Below are positions 23,735 through 30,929 of a stretch of DNA of 33,693 nt, piece after piece. Below the pieces are notes generated by a model. It worked only from the letters and a program-made list of their open reading frames with translations. It was not told the origin of the DNA and did no database searches. The stretch comes from Bacilli bacterium (lineage in GTDB: Bacteria > Bacillota_I > Bacilli_A > ML615J-28 > CAG-698). Within the stretch, counting starts at the first letter, position 1, and the number at the start of each line of letters is the position of its first letter. The stretch covers positions 1 to 33,693 of the forward strand of contig JALOBF010000004.1 in NCBI GenBank assembly GCA_023228385.1, read 5' to 3'. Position numbers and translations under genes: made by a program.

Positions 23735-24706
23735 ATGAAACGTTTATTATTATTATGTTCACTAATCGCAATATCTTCATTTAAAGAAACATATATTTCA
23801 GCTTTCGATGACGCTGTTCATACGGCTTATGATGAATATCGTTTGCTTGACGAATACTCTAATGCAGAGTATTTGATTAAAGTTGTATATGGCTTAATTA
23901 ATAGAACTGTTTATTATGGTATTTGCTTTTATAATGAAAGTCCCAATGATTATAAATTGCGATTGGAGATTAATAACCGAGCATATCGTTTAAAAGCTAA
24001 TGAGCGTAGTGATGTCCAAGCAATTGCTTTGGTTTTAAATGCCGATGATATTTTTTCGCTTATGGTTTATGATAAAAACAATAACCGCCAATCGTTAGGC
24101 ACTCTCTCTTTTTCCAACATAAAAACCATTTCCGAAGAAGAATTTGTTAAACTTCCAGATTCAGAAGTAGGGCTTGGTAACGGCGCTAAAACAATAAAAC
24201 CTATTTTAATCAATGGTTTAACTCTTAAACCGTTGATTATAATGTTTATTATATTGGGAATTATCTTGTTAATATGTATAATTATAATATATATATTTTA
24301 TAAAAAACGTAAAGGTTTGTTTTCTGATACCGAAAGAAGCAAGAATGTATTTAATTTCAAAGAATTTATTATTTCTGTTGAAAAAAGTTTAAAGGATAGA
24401 GAAACCGAAGAAGAGGAATATATTATAACTGAAGCAATACAGACAGATGATGAAGAGGGGAAAAAAGAATCAGAAATCAGCAAGTATACTCCTCACTATT
24501 CGTGGGCTCGTGACGAAGAAGAAAGAAGCAATTTTAATATAAAAAAACACTTACAAGATTTAGGTTTTATTACTAATTATCGAATTGTTGATGAAGAAGA
24601 AAAAAATAAAATTATGTTGGAATTAATGCGTTTGAAAGATAAAAAAATCATTACCCAAGATGACTATTTACAAGAGATAAGCGAATTATGGAAAGAATCA
24701 GAGTAG
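23735..24706 (+). CDS. Bitopic membrane protein of unknown function with SHOCT-like tail
   Basis: A protein of 323 residues, not recognised as a whole. Residues 1-22 form a likely signal peptide. Residues 25-165 are a predicted extracellular domain with many Tyr and alternating hydrophobic residues, probably beta. Residues 168-188 are strongly hydrophobic and are followed by K-K-R-K, so the rest is cytoplasmic. The cytoplasmic part has a very acidic stretch (about 218-245) and ends with a helix pair L-x-x-L-M-R-L-K-D-K-K-I-I-T-x-x-D-Y that resembles a SHOCT oligomerisation motif. It overlaps tsaC by 19 bases. In Bacillus subtilis the same slot after prmC holds ywkF, but I see no convincing similarity. 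A GAGG site precedes ATG. Confidence 0.75.
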   Translation: MKRLLLLCSLIAISSFKETYISAFDDAVHTAYDEYRLLDEYSNAEYLIKVVYGLINRTVYYGICFYNESPNDYKLRLEINNRAYRLKANERSDVQAIALVLNADDIFSLMVYDKNNNRQSLGTLSFSNIKTISEEEFVKLPDSEVGLGNGAKTIKPILINGLTLKPLIIMFIILGIILLICIIIIYIFYKKRKGLFSDTERSKNVFNFKEFIISVEKSLKDRETEEEEYIITEAIQTDDEEGKKESEISKYTPHYSWARDEEERSNFNIKKHLQDLGFITNYRIVDEEEKNKIMLELMRLKDKKIITQDDYLQEISELWKESE

Positions 24707-25239
24707 ATGATATTATATCTTTTAAAAAAGTAAATTTTAAAGGAAAAATACTGTGTTTTCCAACCGATACTGTTTATGGCCTGGGCGCATTATATGACGA
24801 TAAGGAAGCAATAAAAAAAATATATCTGGTTAAAAATCGAAGTTATGATAAGCCTTTAGCTAATCTTTGCAGTAATCTGGATCAGATAGGAACTTTGGGT
24901 ATAAACATCCCGCCATTAGCCCTCGATTTAATGAACCAATATTGGCCCGGTCCCCTCACTATTATTCTCCAAGGCAATAATGAAAAATTATCCTTTCGGA
25001 TGCCAGATTGTCCTCCGGCTCTGAAGATAATCAATCATCTCGGTCTTATGGCTACTACATCGGTAAATGAAAGCGGCGAACAGGAATTAAATGACTATCA
25101 GGAAATTAAAGATAGATTTGGGCAAGCGATTGATTATTTTATCGTTGATTGCTGGCGTTTTTCCGGTATATCATCGACGGTTGTTGATATATCTAAAAAT
25201 AAAATAGAAATAATCAGACAAGGCAGTATAAAATTATAG
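24688..25239 (+). CDS. tsaC: Threonylcarbamoyladenosine synthase TsaC/YwlC, short form
   Basis: A protein of 183 residues covering only the YrdC-like domain. It has the motifs F-P-T-D-T-V-Y-G-L-G, the K-N-R-x-x-x-K-P-L-A-N-L segment that binds substrates, W-P-G-P-L-T and a late S-T-V-V-D. It makes threonylcarbamoyl-AMP for the t6A37 modification of tRNAs reading ANN codons. The longer Sua5 form found in Bacillus has an extra C-terminal domain that is missing here. It starts inside the preceding gene, which suggests translational coupling. Confidence 0.92.
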   Translation: MERIRVDDIISFKKVNFKGKILCFPTDTVYGLGALYDDKEAIKKIYLVKNRSYDKPLANLCSNLDQIGTLGINIPPLALDLMNQYWPGPLTIILQGNNEKLSFRMPDCPPALKIINHLGLMATTSVNESGEQELNDYQEIKDRFGQAIDYFIVDCWRFSGISSTVVDISKNKIEIIRQGSIKL

Positions 25240-25257
25240 TATAAAATGGTAATAATC
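25226..25257 (+). promoter_or_regulatory. Candidate sigma-F promoter of spoIIR
   Basis: GTATA (25226-25230) is followed after 17 bases by GGTAATAATC (25248-25257). The Bacillus sigma-F consensus is GywTA, about 15-16 bases, GGnrAnAnTw, so the -35 matches fully and the -10 at nine of ten; the spacer is one or two bases long. The expected start is near 25263. spoIIR is a known sigma-F target. The area is AT-rich, so this is by-eye evidence only. Confidence 0.45.
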
Positions 25258-25281
25258 GCCAATAATAAAATTGGTGATTAT
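25252..25281 (+). promoter_or_regulatory. Hairpin burying the spoIIR ribosome binding site
   Basis: Bases 25252-25263 pair with 25270-25281 (12 pairs, one of them G-U) around a six-base loop. The right arm contains the GGTGAT ribosome binding site and ends at the base before the ATG at 25282. The left arm lies upstream of the start expected from the candidate sigma-F promoter, so it would be present only in read-through RNA from the tsaC side. Confidence 0.65.
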
Positions 25282-25773
25282 ATGAGAAAAAAAATTTTGT
25301 TGATTATTATTATAATCCTCACTGTTATTATTTTGATTCCTCAAGACAACGATGAGTTTAGAATTAGGGTGATTGCCAACAGCAATTCTGTTTCCGATCA
25401 AAATGAAAAATCGGTAGTTGTACAAGCATTACAGAATCGAATCGCTCATTTTAATAAATCTGATATCGTTAATGAAATTACCAATAATTTAGCTATTCTT
25501 GATAATGATATCAAAAATGCATTATCCCATCATAATTATTCTATAACAATTTCTAAAGTAAGATTTCCCGTTAAAGAAATAAACGGTCAAGTAATTTCCG
25601 GCGGTAAATACCGAACACTGTTGGTAATAATCGGAAAGGGTGAAGGCAAAAATTGGTGGAGTCTTCTTTATCCCGATTATCATGGTATTTCATTTGAAGA
25701 CATTGATAGTGGCGATGTTGAATATAAATTTTACTTTTGGGAAGAGTTAAAAAAACTTCTTTTAAATAGTTAA
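25282..25773 (+). CDS. spoIIR: Stage II sporulation protein R
   Basis: A protein of 163 residues. It has an N-terminal hydrophobic signal/anchor (about 5-20), then F-R-I-R-V-I-A-N-S-N-S-x-x-D-Q, the family hallmark, and later the G-x-G-E-G-K-N-W-W segment. SpoIIR is made in the forespore and secreted to activate SpoIIGA, which processes pro-sigma-E in the mother cell. Bacillus SpoIIR is about 220 residues; this one is shorter and ends soon after N-W-W. The Cys residues that commonly follow N-W-W are Ser and others here. ATG 25282 is used rather than 25246 because GGTGAT lies just before it. The downstream GNAT gene matches the Bacillus order. Confidence 0.9.
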   Translation: MRKKILLIIIIILTVIILIPQDNDEFRIRVIANSNSVSDQNEKSVVVQALQNRIAHFNKSDIVNEITNNLAILDNDIKNALSHHNYSITISKVRFPVKEINGQVISGGKYRTLLVIIGKGEGKNWWSLLYPDYHGISFEDIDSGDVEYKFYFWEELKKLLLNS

Positions 25774-25802
25774 ATTGCATATACTATTTTGAGGTGATTT
25801 CT

Positions 25803-26225
25803 TTGGAAATCGTATCAGTGGATGATAACAATAAAAGTAATGTTATAGAATTCCTTAAGGAAATATCATTGGTTAGTGATATCAACGAAGAAGTGGTAAT
25901 GAATGGGGAATTTGTATATGATAATCAAGTTGTCGGCATGCTTTCCTTTGAAGAGTTTAATAATAATGGTCTTGTTCGCTATTTTATTTTTCGTCAGTCA
26001 ATAACCGATGATTTGGTTTATCAACTGTTTAATAGAATTGTTGATAAGGCTAAAGGTAAAGGTATTAAATCGTTGATAGCAATTGTTGTAAAAAGGGAAG
26101 CAAAATTAATATTCAAAAGAATTGGATTTTATGAGATCAGCAATAATGATGTTTACATTGAAGAAATCAATCTTAATGATACAAAATTTAAGGATGCAGT
26201 AGTTTTAAAATATGATATTACTTAG
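25803..26225 (+). CDS. GNAT-like acetyltransferase
   Basis: A protein of 140 residues. A central strand with Y-F-I-F-R, then a helix A-K-G-K-G-I-K-S-L at about residues 80-90, and F-K-R-I-G-F-Y-E-I near 105-115 resemble the acetyl-CoA-binding core of small GNAT enzymes. The usual R-G-x-G-x-G/A is not perfect (K-G-K-G-I). Substrate unknown. Bacillus subtilis has ywlA/ywlB, the latter an N-acetyltransferase, in the same place after spoIIR, so orthology is likely but unproven. TTG 25803, five bases after GAGGTGAT, is the probable start; the in-frame GTG at 25794 is inside that site. Confidence 0.7.
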   Translation: MEIVSVDDNNKSNVIEFLKEISLVSDINEEVVMNGEFVYDNQVVGMLSFEEFNNNGLVRYFIFRQSITDDLVYQLFNRIVDKAKGKGIKSLIAIVVKREAKLIFKRIGFYEISNNDVYIEEINLNDTKFKDAVVLKYDIT

Positions 26226-26243
26226 TTAACGAAGGTGGACCAA

Positions 26244-26717
26244 ATGAAAAAGATATCTAGTTTCTCTGTGGACCATTTGAAACTTCTACCCGGACTTTAT
26301 GTGTCGCGTAAGGATTATCTTAAACAAGATGTCCTTACAACTTTTGATATTAGGCTTACCGCTCCTAATCGTGAACCGGTTCTCGATACTGACGGAATTC
26401 ACGCAATTGAGCATTTAGGCGCTACATTTTTGAGGAATAATGATGAATGGAGTAATAAAATAATATATTTTGGTCCAATGGGATGTCGTACCGGGTTTTA
26501 TCTTATACTTAATGGTGATTTTGCTTCTAATGAGATACTTTCATTAGTCAGAAGTGTTTTTGCCTTTATCATTAATTATGAAGGCGAAATTCCCGGATCC
26601 AGACCGGGTGAATGCGGAAATTATACTGATATGAGTTTAACAAAAGCCAAGAAATATGCTTATTGCTATTATAATAATATATTAATGAACATTGATGAAA
26701 GCAGACTGACCTATTAA
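26244..26717 (+). CDS. luxS: S-ribosylhomocysteine lyase LuxS
   Basis: A protein of 157 residues, normal length. It has zinc ligands H-x-x-E-H in H-A-I-E-H and a Cys in P-M-G-C-R-T-G-F, plus F-D-I-R and G-E-C segments. It splits S-ribosylhomocysteine to homocysteine and the precursor of autoinducer AI-2. ATG 26244 has AAGGTGG upstream; the GTG at 26235 lies within that site. It ends in a terminator overlapping its stop. It is not next to methionine-cycle genes here. Confidence 0.96.
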   Translation: MKKISSFSVDHLKLLPGLYVSRKDYLKQDVLTTFDIRLTAPNREPVLDTDGIHAIEHLGATFLRNNDEWSNKIIYFGPMGCRTGFYLILNGDFASNEILSLVRSVFAFIINYEGEIPGSRPGECGNYTDMSLTKAKKYAYCYYNNILMNIDESRLTY

Positions 26718-26730
26718 TCAGTCTTTTTTA
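26703..26730 (+). terminator. Terminator after luxS
   Basis: AGACTGA (26703-26709) pairs with TCAGTCT (26718-26724), followed by a T run. It overlaps the luxS stop codon. Confidence 0.88.
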
Positions 26731-26780
26731 TTTTTTTATAAAATTTCGGCTTTTTAGTAGAAATATAAAGTGTGTTGTGA

Positions 26781-26786
26781 TATAAT
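26781..26786 (+). promoter_or_regulatory. -10 element of the rpiB-upp promoter
   Basis: A perfect TATAAT 22 bases before the rpiB ATG, just after the luxS terminator. No good -35 is seen at the right distance. Confidence 0.5.
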
Positions 26787-26808
26787 AACTAACTAAAGAG
26801 GTGACAAG

Positions 26809-27252
26809 ATGAAAATAAGCATCGCCAGTGATCACGGCGGATTTATTTTGAAATCAGAAGTCATTAAATATTTTCGCGATCGAGGATATGATATGATCGA
26901 TCATGGCTGTCCCAGTGTGCAAAGCGTTGATTATCCGGTTTATGGTCGACTTGTTTGCACAGATGTTGTAAATAAAAAAGTCGATTATGGTATTCTGATT
27001 TGTAAAACCGGGATTGGCATGTCAATTTATGCCAATAAACATGCCGGTATCAGAGCGGGATTGGTTAGTAATATTGAGACTGCTCATTCAGCTCGAGCTC
27101 ATAATGACTGCAACATCATTTGTCTGGCGGCAAATTTTATTAATCTCAAAGATGCTTGTCTTTTTATAGAAACCTTTATAAACACTGATTTTGCGGGAGG
27201 TAGACATAAAAGACGCATTGATATGATTATAGAAAGGGAAAGAAAACTATGA
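26809..27252 (+). CDS. rpiB: Ribose-5-phosphate isomerase B
   Basis: A protein of 147 residues. It has the N-terminal I-A-S-D-H-G-G-F phosphate-binding start, D-Y-P, the active-site Cys in L-I-C-K-T-G-I-G-M-S, and R-A-G-L. It interconverts ribose 5-phosphate and ribulose 5-phosphate; other RpiB/LacAB members act on allose or galactose phosphates, but pairing with upp favours ribose. It overlaps upp by four bases (ATGA). The rpiB-upp neighbourhood is also seen in Bacillus. Confidence 0.93.
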   Translation: MKISIASDHGGFILKSEVIKYFRDRGYDMIDHGCPSVQSVDYPVYGRLVCTDVVNKKVDYGILICKTGIGMSIYANKHAGIRAGLVSNIETAHSARAHNDCNIICLAANFINLKDACLFIETFINTDFAGGRHKRRIDMIIERERKL

Positions 27253-27878
27253 GTGGAAAACTAGTAGTATTTAATCATCCATTGATTCATCACAAATTGG
27301 CATTAATTCGTGATGAAAAAACCGGAACTAAAGATTTTCGGGAAACGGTTGCCGAAATTGGGATGTTAATGGCTTATGAAGTTACTAGGAACCTCCCTAC
27401 TCGCAGAGTCAGCGTCAAAACACCAGTTGGTATGGCCGCTACTTACATGCTGGCAAAAGAGGTAGTTATTGTACCGATTTTAAGAGCTGGATTAGGAATG
27501 GTTGATAGTATAACGACATTAATTCCGACCGCTAAAGTTGGGCATATCGGTGTTTACCGTGATGAAAAGACGTTGGAACCGCACGAATATTATGCAAAAT
27601 TGCCCAGTATTGTTACGGAAGCGGTTGTGTTAATAGTTGATCCGATGCTTGCAACTGGCGGTAGTGTTAAACATGCGATTGATATTTTAAAAAATAAAGG
27701 AGTGACCGATATCAGTTATGTTGGTTTAGTTGGTGCTCCTGAAGGGGTTCGGAAAATCCAAAAATTTCATCCTGATGTTAATATTTTTTTAGCGGCACTT
27801 GATGAAAAATTAAATGAATACGGCTTTATTGTTCCCGGTCTTGGTGATTGCGGTGACCGTTTATTTGGTACAAAATAA
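27249..27878 (+). CDS. upp: Uracil phosphoribosyltransferase
   Basis: A protein of 209 residues, standard length. It has a PRPP-binding loop D-P-M-L-A-T-G-G-S, V-P-I-L-R-A-G-L-G-M, and the C-terminal uracil-binding P-G-L-G-D-C-G-D-R segment. It makes UMP from uracil and PRPP. It is coupled to rpiB, whose product feeds PRPP synthesis, and is followed by a terminator. Confidence 0.97.
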   Translation: MSGKLVVFNHPLIHHKLALIRDEKTGTKDFRETVAEIGMLMAYEVTRNLPTRRVSVKTPVGMAATYMLAKEVVIVPILRAGLGMVDSITTLIPTAKVGHIGVYRDEKTLEPHEYYAKLPSIVTEAVVLIVDPMLATGGSVKHAIDILKNKGVTDISYVGLVGAPEGVRKIQKFHPDVNIFLAALDEKLNEYGFIVPGLGDCGDRLFGTK

Positions 27879-27887
27879 TAATATATT

Positions 27888-27919
27888 AGACATTCTCTCT
27901 AAAGAAAATGTCTTTTTTT
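27888..27919 (+). terminator. Terminator after upp
   Basis: AGACATT (27888-27894) pairs with AATGTCT (27907-27913), followed by a run of T. Confidence 0.85.
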
Positions 27920-27938
27920 ACAATAGGCGATAATTGTA

Positions 27939-27967
27939 TTGTTTTTATGTGAAAAAAATGATATAAT
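27939..27967 (+). promoter_or_regulatory. Sigma-A promoter of the polysaccharide locus
   Basis: TTGTTT (27939-27944), 17-base spacer, perfect TATAAT (27962-27967), 24 bases before the ATG. Confidence 0.75.
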
Positions 27968-27991
27968 TAACTTTAAATAAGAGGCAAAAGC

Positions 27992-29824
27992 ATGAGGAAA
28001 ACCACATTTTTAAAAATTATTGGTTTAATTTTAGGCGATATCGCCATTATTATAGGTACCTATTTTTTAGGTATTATTTTAATATCTGGGGATTTATCAG
28101 ATCCTGTCTTTATAATAATTATATTGTCAGTTTTGATTAAAATAATAACATATACTATATTTAGATTATATAATATGTTGTTAAAACATGTTGGCGCTAC
28201 CGAGTTTATTCGTATTTGTTTAGCTGTTTTTTTATCAAACATTATTATATATTCATTGCTAAAAATTATCGATTATGATATTGATTGGGTTATGTTTTTT
28301 TATTCAACGCCGTTGGAAGCTTTGTTAATGACACTGATACGATTTAGCCGGCGGATTTATCGCTGGGTATCAACCAGACGTTATTTTGCTAACGGTACAA
28401 AATATATCAATACTATGATAATAGGTGCTGGTTCCGCCGGGAAATTTGTTTATGAAGAGATACAAAAAAATGATCGCCTTCATAATAGAGTTATTGCTTT
28501 CGTTGACGATAGCCCAAAGAAGCAATACAACCGCCTAAATGGAATTCCGGTTTTAGGTCCGATCACCAATATCCCGGATTATATTGATAAATATAACATC
28601 AACGAGGTTATTATTGCAATTGCAAATATCAATAAATTGCGGCTCAGCGAAATAATAGAAACAGTATCGTCCCGAAGTGTTAAGATAAAAAGATTGCCTT
28701 TAATGTTGGAAGAGGAATCGGACGATTATCGTAAAATAGTCGATGTAAAAATTGAGGATTTATTAAATCGCGGCGTAATAAAACTTGACAACAATGGACT
28801 TAATCAGTTGATTCGAAGTAAATCCGTGCTTGTAACCGGCGGTGGCGGATCAATCGGATCGGAACTATGTCATCAGATTCTCAGTTTAAATCCTCATACT
28901 CTTATTTTATTTGATATATATGAAAATACGACTTATGAAACGCAAATCGATTTGGAAAAAAGAATCAAAACTGAGCGGTTATCGACGCGTCTCGTTGTTA
29001 TTATCGGCAGTGTCTATAATTATAAGAGACTTGAAGATATTTTTAATCAATATAAACCCCAGCTTGTTTTTCATGCTGCGGCATATAAACATGTGCCTTT
29101 AATGGAATTTAATTCTATCGAAGCAGTAAGAACCAATATAATTGGAACGTATAATGTTGCGAAAATAGCCAACGAATATCAGTCTGAAAAAATGATATTA
29201 GTATCCAGTGATAAAGCGGTTCGTCCGACCAATGTAATGGGAGCTACTAAGGCTATTTGTGAAAAGATAATTCAATATTTTGATACGGTTAGTATTACGG
29301 ATTATGCCGCTGTTCGTTTTGGTAATGTTTTAGGCAGTCACGGCAGTGTTATACCCCTTTTTAAAAAGCAAATCGAAAACGGCGGGCCGGTTACGATAAC
29401 ACATCCGGAAATCACACGCTTTTTTATGACAATTACTGAGGCGGTAAGTTTGATTTTACAATCTGCAGTTTATGCTAAAGGCGGAGAAATCTTTATCCTT
29501 GATATGGGGGCACCGGTTAAAATCATTGATTTAGCTGATAAAATGATTAGACTTTCCGGATTGATTCCGAATCGCGATATAAAGATCGAATTTATCGGAC
29601 TTCGACCGGGTGAAAAGCTTTATGAAGAATTGTTACTTGATGTCAGCAAAAATATTAAAACCGCCAATGATAAAATTTATATTGAGGAAAAGAAGGAAAT
29701 TATTAATATTGAAAAACATATTGAAGAGATTAAAAATAAGATTGATAAAATAGCGAATCAAGAAGTGAAAGAAATGCTTTACCGGATGGAGTCGACATAT
29801 AATCTTAATTATATTCCAGAATAA
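27992..29824 (+). CDS. CapD/PglF-type nucleotide-sugar 4,6-dehydratase
   Basis: A protein of 610 residues. There are four N-terminal membrane segments (about 10-110), a first Rossmann domain with G-A-G-S-A-G (about 142), then a second with G-G-G-G-S-I-G (about 284-290) that binds NAD(P). The catalytic stretch S-S-D-K-A-V-R-P-T-N-V-M-G-A-T-K (405-420) has Met416 where most short-chain dehydrogenases have Tyr, as in WbpM/PglF/CapD. The family converts UDP-GlcNAc to a 4-keto-6-deoxy sugar, the first step to bacillosamine, QuiNAc or FucNAc. It opens the surface polysaccharide locus; the next gene probably loads the sugar onto undecaprenyl phosphate. RBS is AGAGG. Confidence 0.9.
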   Translation: MRKTTFLKIIGLILGDIAIIIGTYFLGIILISGDLSDPVFIIIILSVLIKIITYTIFRLYNMLLKHVGATEFIRICLAVFLSNIIIYSLLKIIDYDIDWVMFFYSTPLEALLMTLIRFSRRIYRWVSTRRYFANGTKYINTMIIGAGSAGKFVYEEIQKNDRLHNRVIAFVDDSPKKQYNRLNGIPVLGPITNIPDYIDKYNINEVIIAIANINKLRLSEIIETVSSRSVKIKRLPLMLEEESDDYRKIVDVKIEDLLNRGVIKLDNNGLNQLIRSKSVLVTGGGGSIGSELCHQILSLNPHTLILFDIYENTTYETQIDLEKRIKTERLSTRLVVIIGSVYNYKRLEDIFNQYKPQLVFHAAAYKHVPLMEFNSIEAVRTNIIGTYNVAKIANEYQSEKMILVSSDKAVRPTNVMGATKAICEKIIQYFDTVSITDYAAVRFGNVLGSHGSVIPLFKKQIENGGPVTITHPEITRFFMTITEAVSLILQSAVYAKGGEIFILDMGAPVKIIDLADKMIRLSGLIPNRDIKIEFIGLRPGEKLYEELLLDVSKNIKTANDKIYIEEKKEIINIEKHIEEIKNKIDKIANQEVKEMLYRMESTYNLNYIPE

Positions 29825-29855
29825 AACCATGGTTTGTATCTGCTAAATTATAAAT

Positions 29856-29893
29856 AAAAAAGTTTATGCTTTTAGTCGCATAAACTTTTTTGT
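29856..29893 (+). terminator. Strong hairpin terminator or attenuator after the dehydratase gene
   Basis: Bases 29856-29869 pair perfectly with 29878-29891 (14 base pairs, eight-base loop), ending in a T run. It lies just before the sugar transferase gene, and I see no new promoter after it, so downstream expression may depend on read-through or antitermination. Confidence 0.85.
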
Positions 29894-29921
29894 TTTGTTT
29901 AAAAATAAAACCGGTGAAATT

Positions 29922-30929
29922 ATGATTCGAGTAGCAATAATTGGATTTGACGACAGTATTAAAGAGCGGATTATTCCGTTATTTGATAATCGAAAAATTC
30001 GCATTATTTATATTGCCTGGCAAAAGATTGATTTAAACCTCTTCAAATTGATAGATTGTTTGTATATAGACGATAAATTAGACCGAAACTATAAAGAGGA
30101 GATATTTTATTATTGCATCAGTAAAGGTATAAAATTGTGGATATTTCCTTCAATCATAATGCTTGCCGGTAAAAACTGTTACAAAAATAGAGGTAATATT
30201 CTTGCCTGTCAACTGACCGATTTTAAACTCAATCTAATGCAAAAATTTATTAAAAGAATGTTCGACCTTATTTTTTCGTTAATTGCGATAATATTATTAT
30301 TTCCGCTTATGATAATAATATTTTCTCTTATTAAAATAAATGACTCTGGGCCAGCTATTTACCGACAAAAAAGACTTACTGCTAATCATAAAGAATTTAT
30401 TTTATATAAATTTCGAACGATGATTCATAATGCCGAGAAAGTCTCCGGAGCGACTTTATCTTCGATTAATGATCATCGAATTACTAAAATCGGAAAATTT
30501 TTAAGAAAAAGCCACTTAGATGAGCTGCCACAAATTTTTAATGTCTTAATCGGCAATATGTCGGTGGTTGGTCCTCGTCCGGAAAGAAAGTGCTTTGTTA
30601 TTGAATATGAAAGGCAAAACATGTACTATCGTTACCGTTATTTTGTGAAAGCAGGGATTACCGGTTTGTCGCAAATAAACTGCCGTTATAATGCTGATTT
30701 TTCTGATAAATTAAGTTTCGACTTATTATATATTAGTCGTTACCGGTTTATTCAAGATATTATTATTATTTTAAAAACTATAAATGTTTTTTTTGATGAT
30801 AAAGCAGCCGAAGGTGTTGGTGGTAATTTTGATGAAAAAATTAAAAGTAAAGGGTTATTGGTAAAAATGATAAAACCAGGATTAATGGAATTGAGGGATG
30901 ATAATGAAAAAAATCGTACTGAATTGTAA
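29922..30929 (+). CDS. Undecaprenyl-phosphate sugar-1-phosphate transferase
   Basis: A protein of 335 residues. Residues 1-105 look like a Rossmann-type half-domain. A hydrophobic segment (about 115-140, K-R-M-F-D-L start) leads into the conserved bacterial sugar transferase domain with Y-R-Q-K-R, Y-K-F-R-T-M, R-K-x-x-L-D-E-L-P-Q and V-G-P-R-P. This places it in the WcaJ/PglC group, which starts glycan assembly on the lipid carrier at the inner membrane face. The four N-terminal membrane segments of full WcaJ-type proteins are absent. The longer frame from TTG 29895 lacks a ribosome site; ATG 29922 has GGTGA. It overlaps the next gene by 26 bases. Confidence 0.9.
   Translation: MIRVAIIGFDDSIKERIIPLFDNRKIRIIYIAWQKIDLNLFKLIDCLYIDDKLDRNYKEEIFYYCISKGIKLWIFPSIIMLAGKNCYKNRGNILACQLTDFKLNLMQKFIKRMFDLIFSLIAIILLFPLMIIIFSLIKINDSGPAIYRQKRLTANHKEFILYKFRTMIHNAEKVSGATLSSINDHRITKIGKFLRKSHLDELPQIFNVLIGNMSVVGPRPERKCFVIEYERQNMYYRYRYFVKAGITGLSQINCRYNADFSDKLSFDLLYISRYRFIQDIIIILKTINVFFDDKAAEGVGGNFDEKIKSKGLLVKMIKPGLMELRDDNEKNRTEL

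Noticed and set aside
26236..26285. GTGGACCA...TGAAA occurring twice around the luxS start, once before the ATG and once inside the gene
   Set aside because: The inner copy encodes the conserved LuxS start region; the similarity covers about 15 bases and is probably chance, although a weak CAAATG/CATTTG stem is possible.
29824..29835. Perfect palindrome AAACCATGGTTT over the dehydratase stop codon
   Set aside because: Short, no repeated copies nearby and no known operator match; the real terminator is at 29856.
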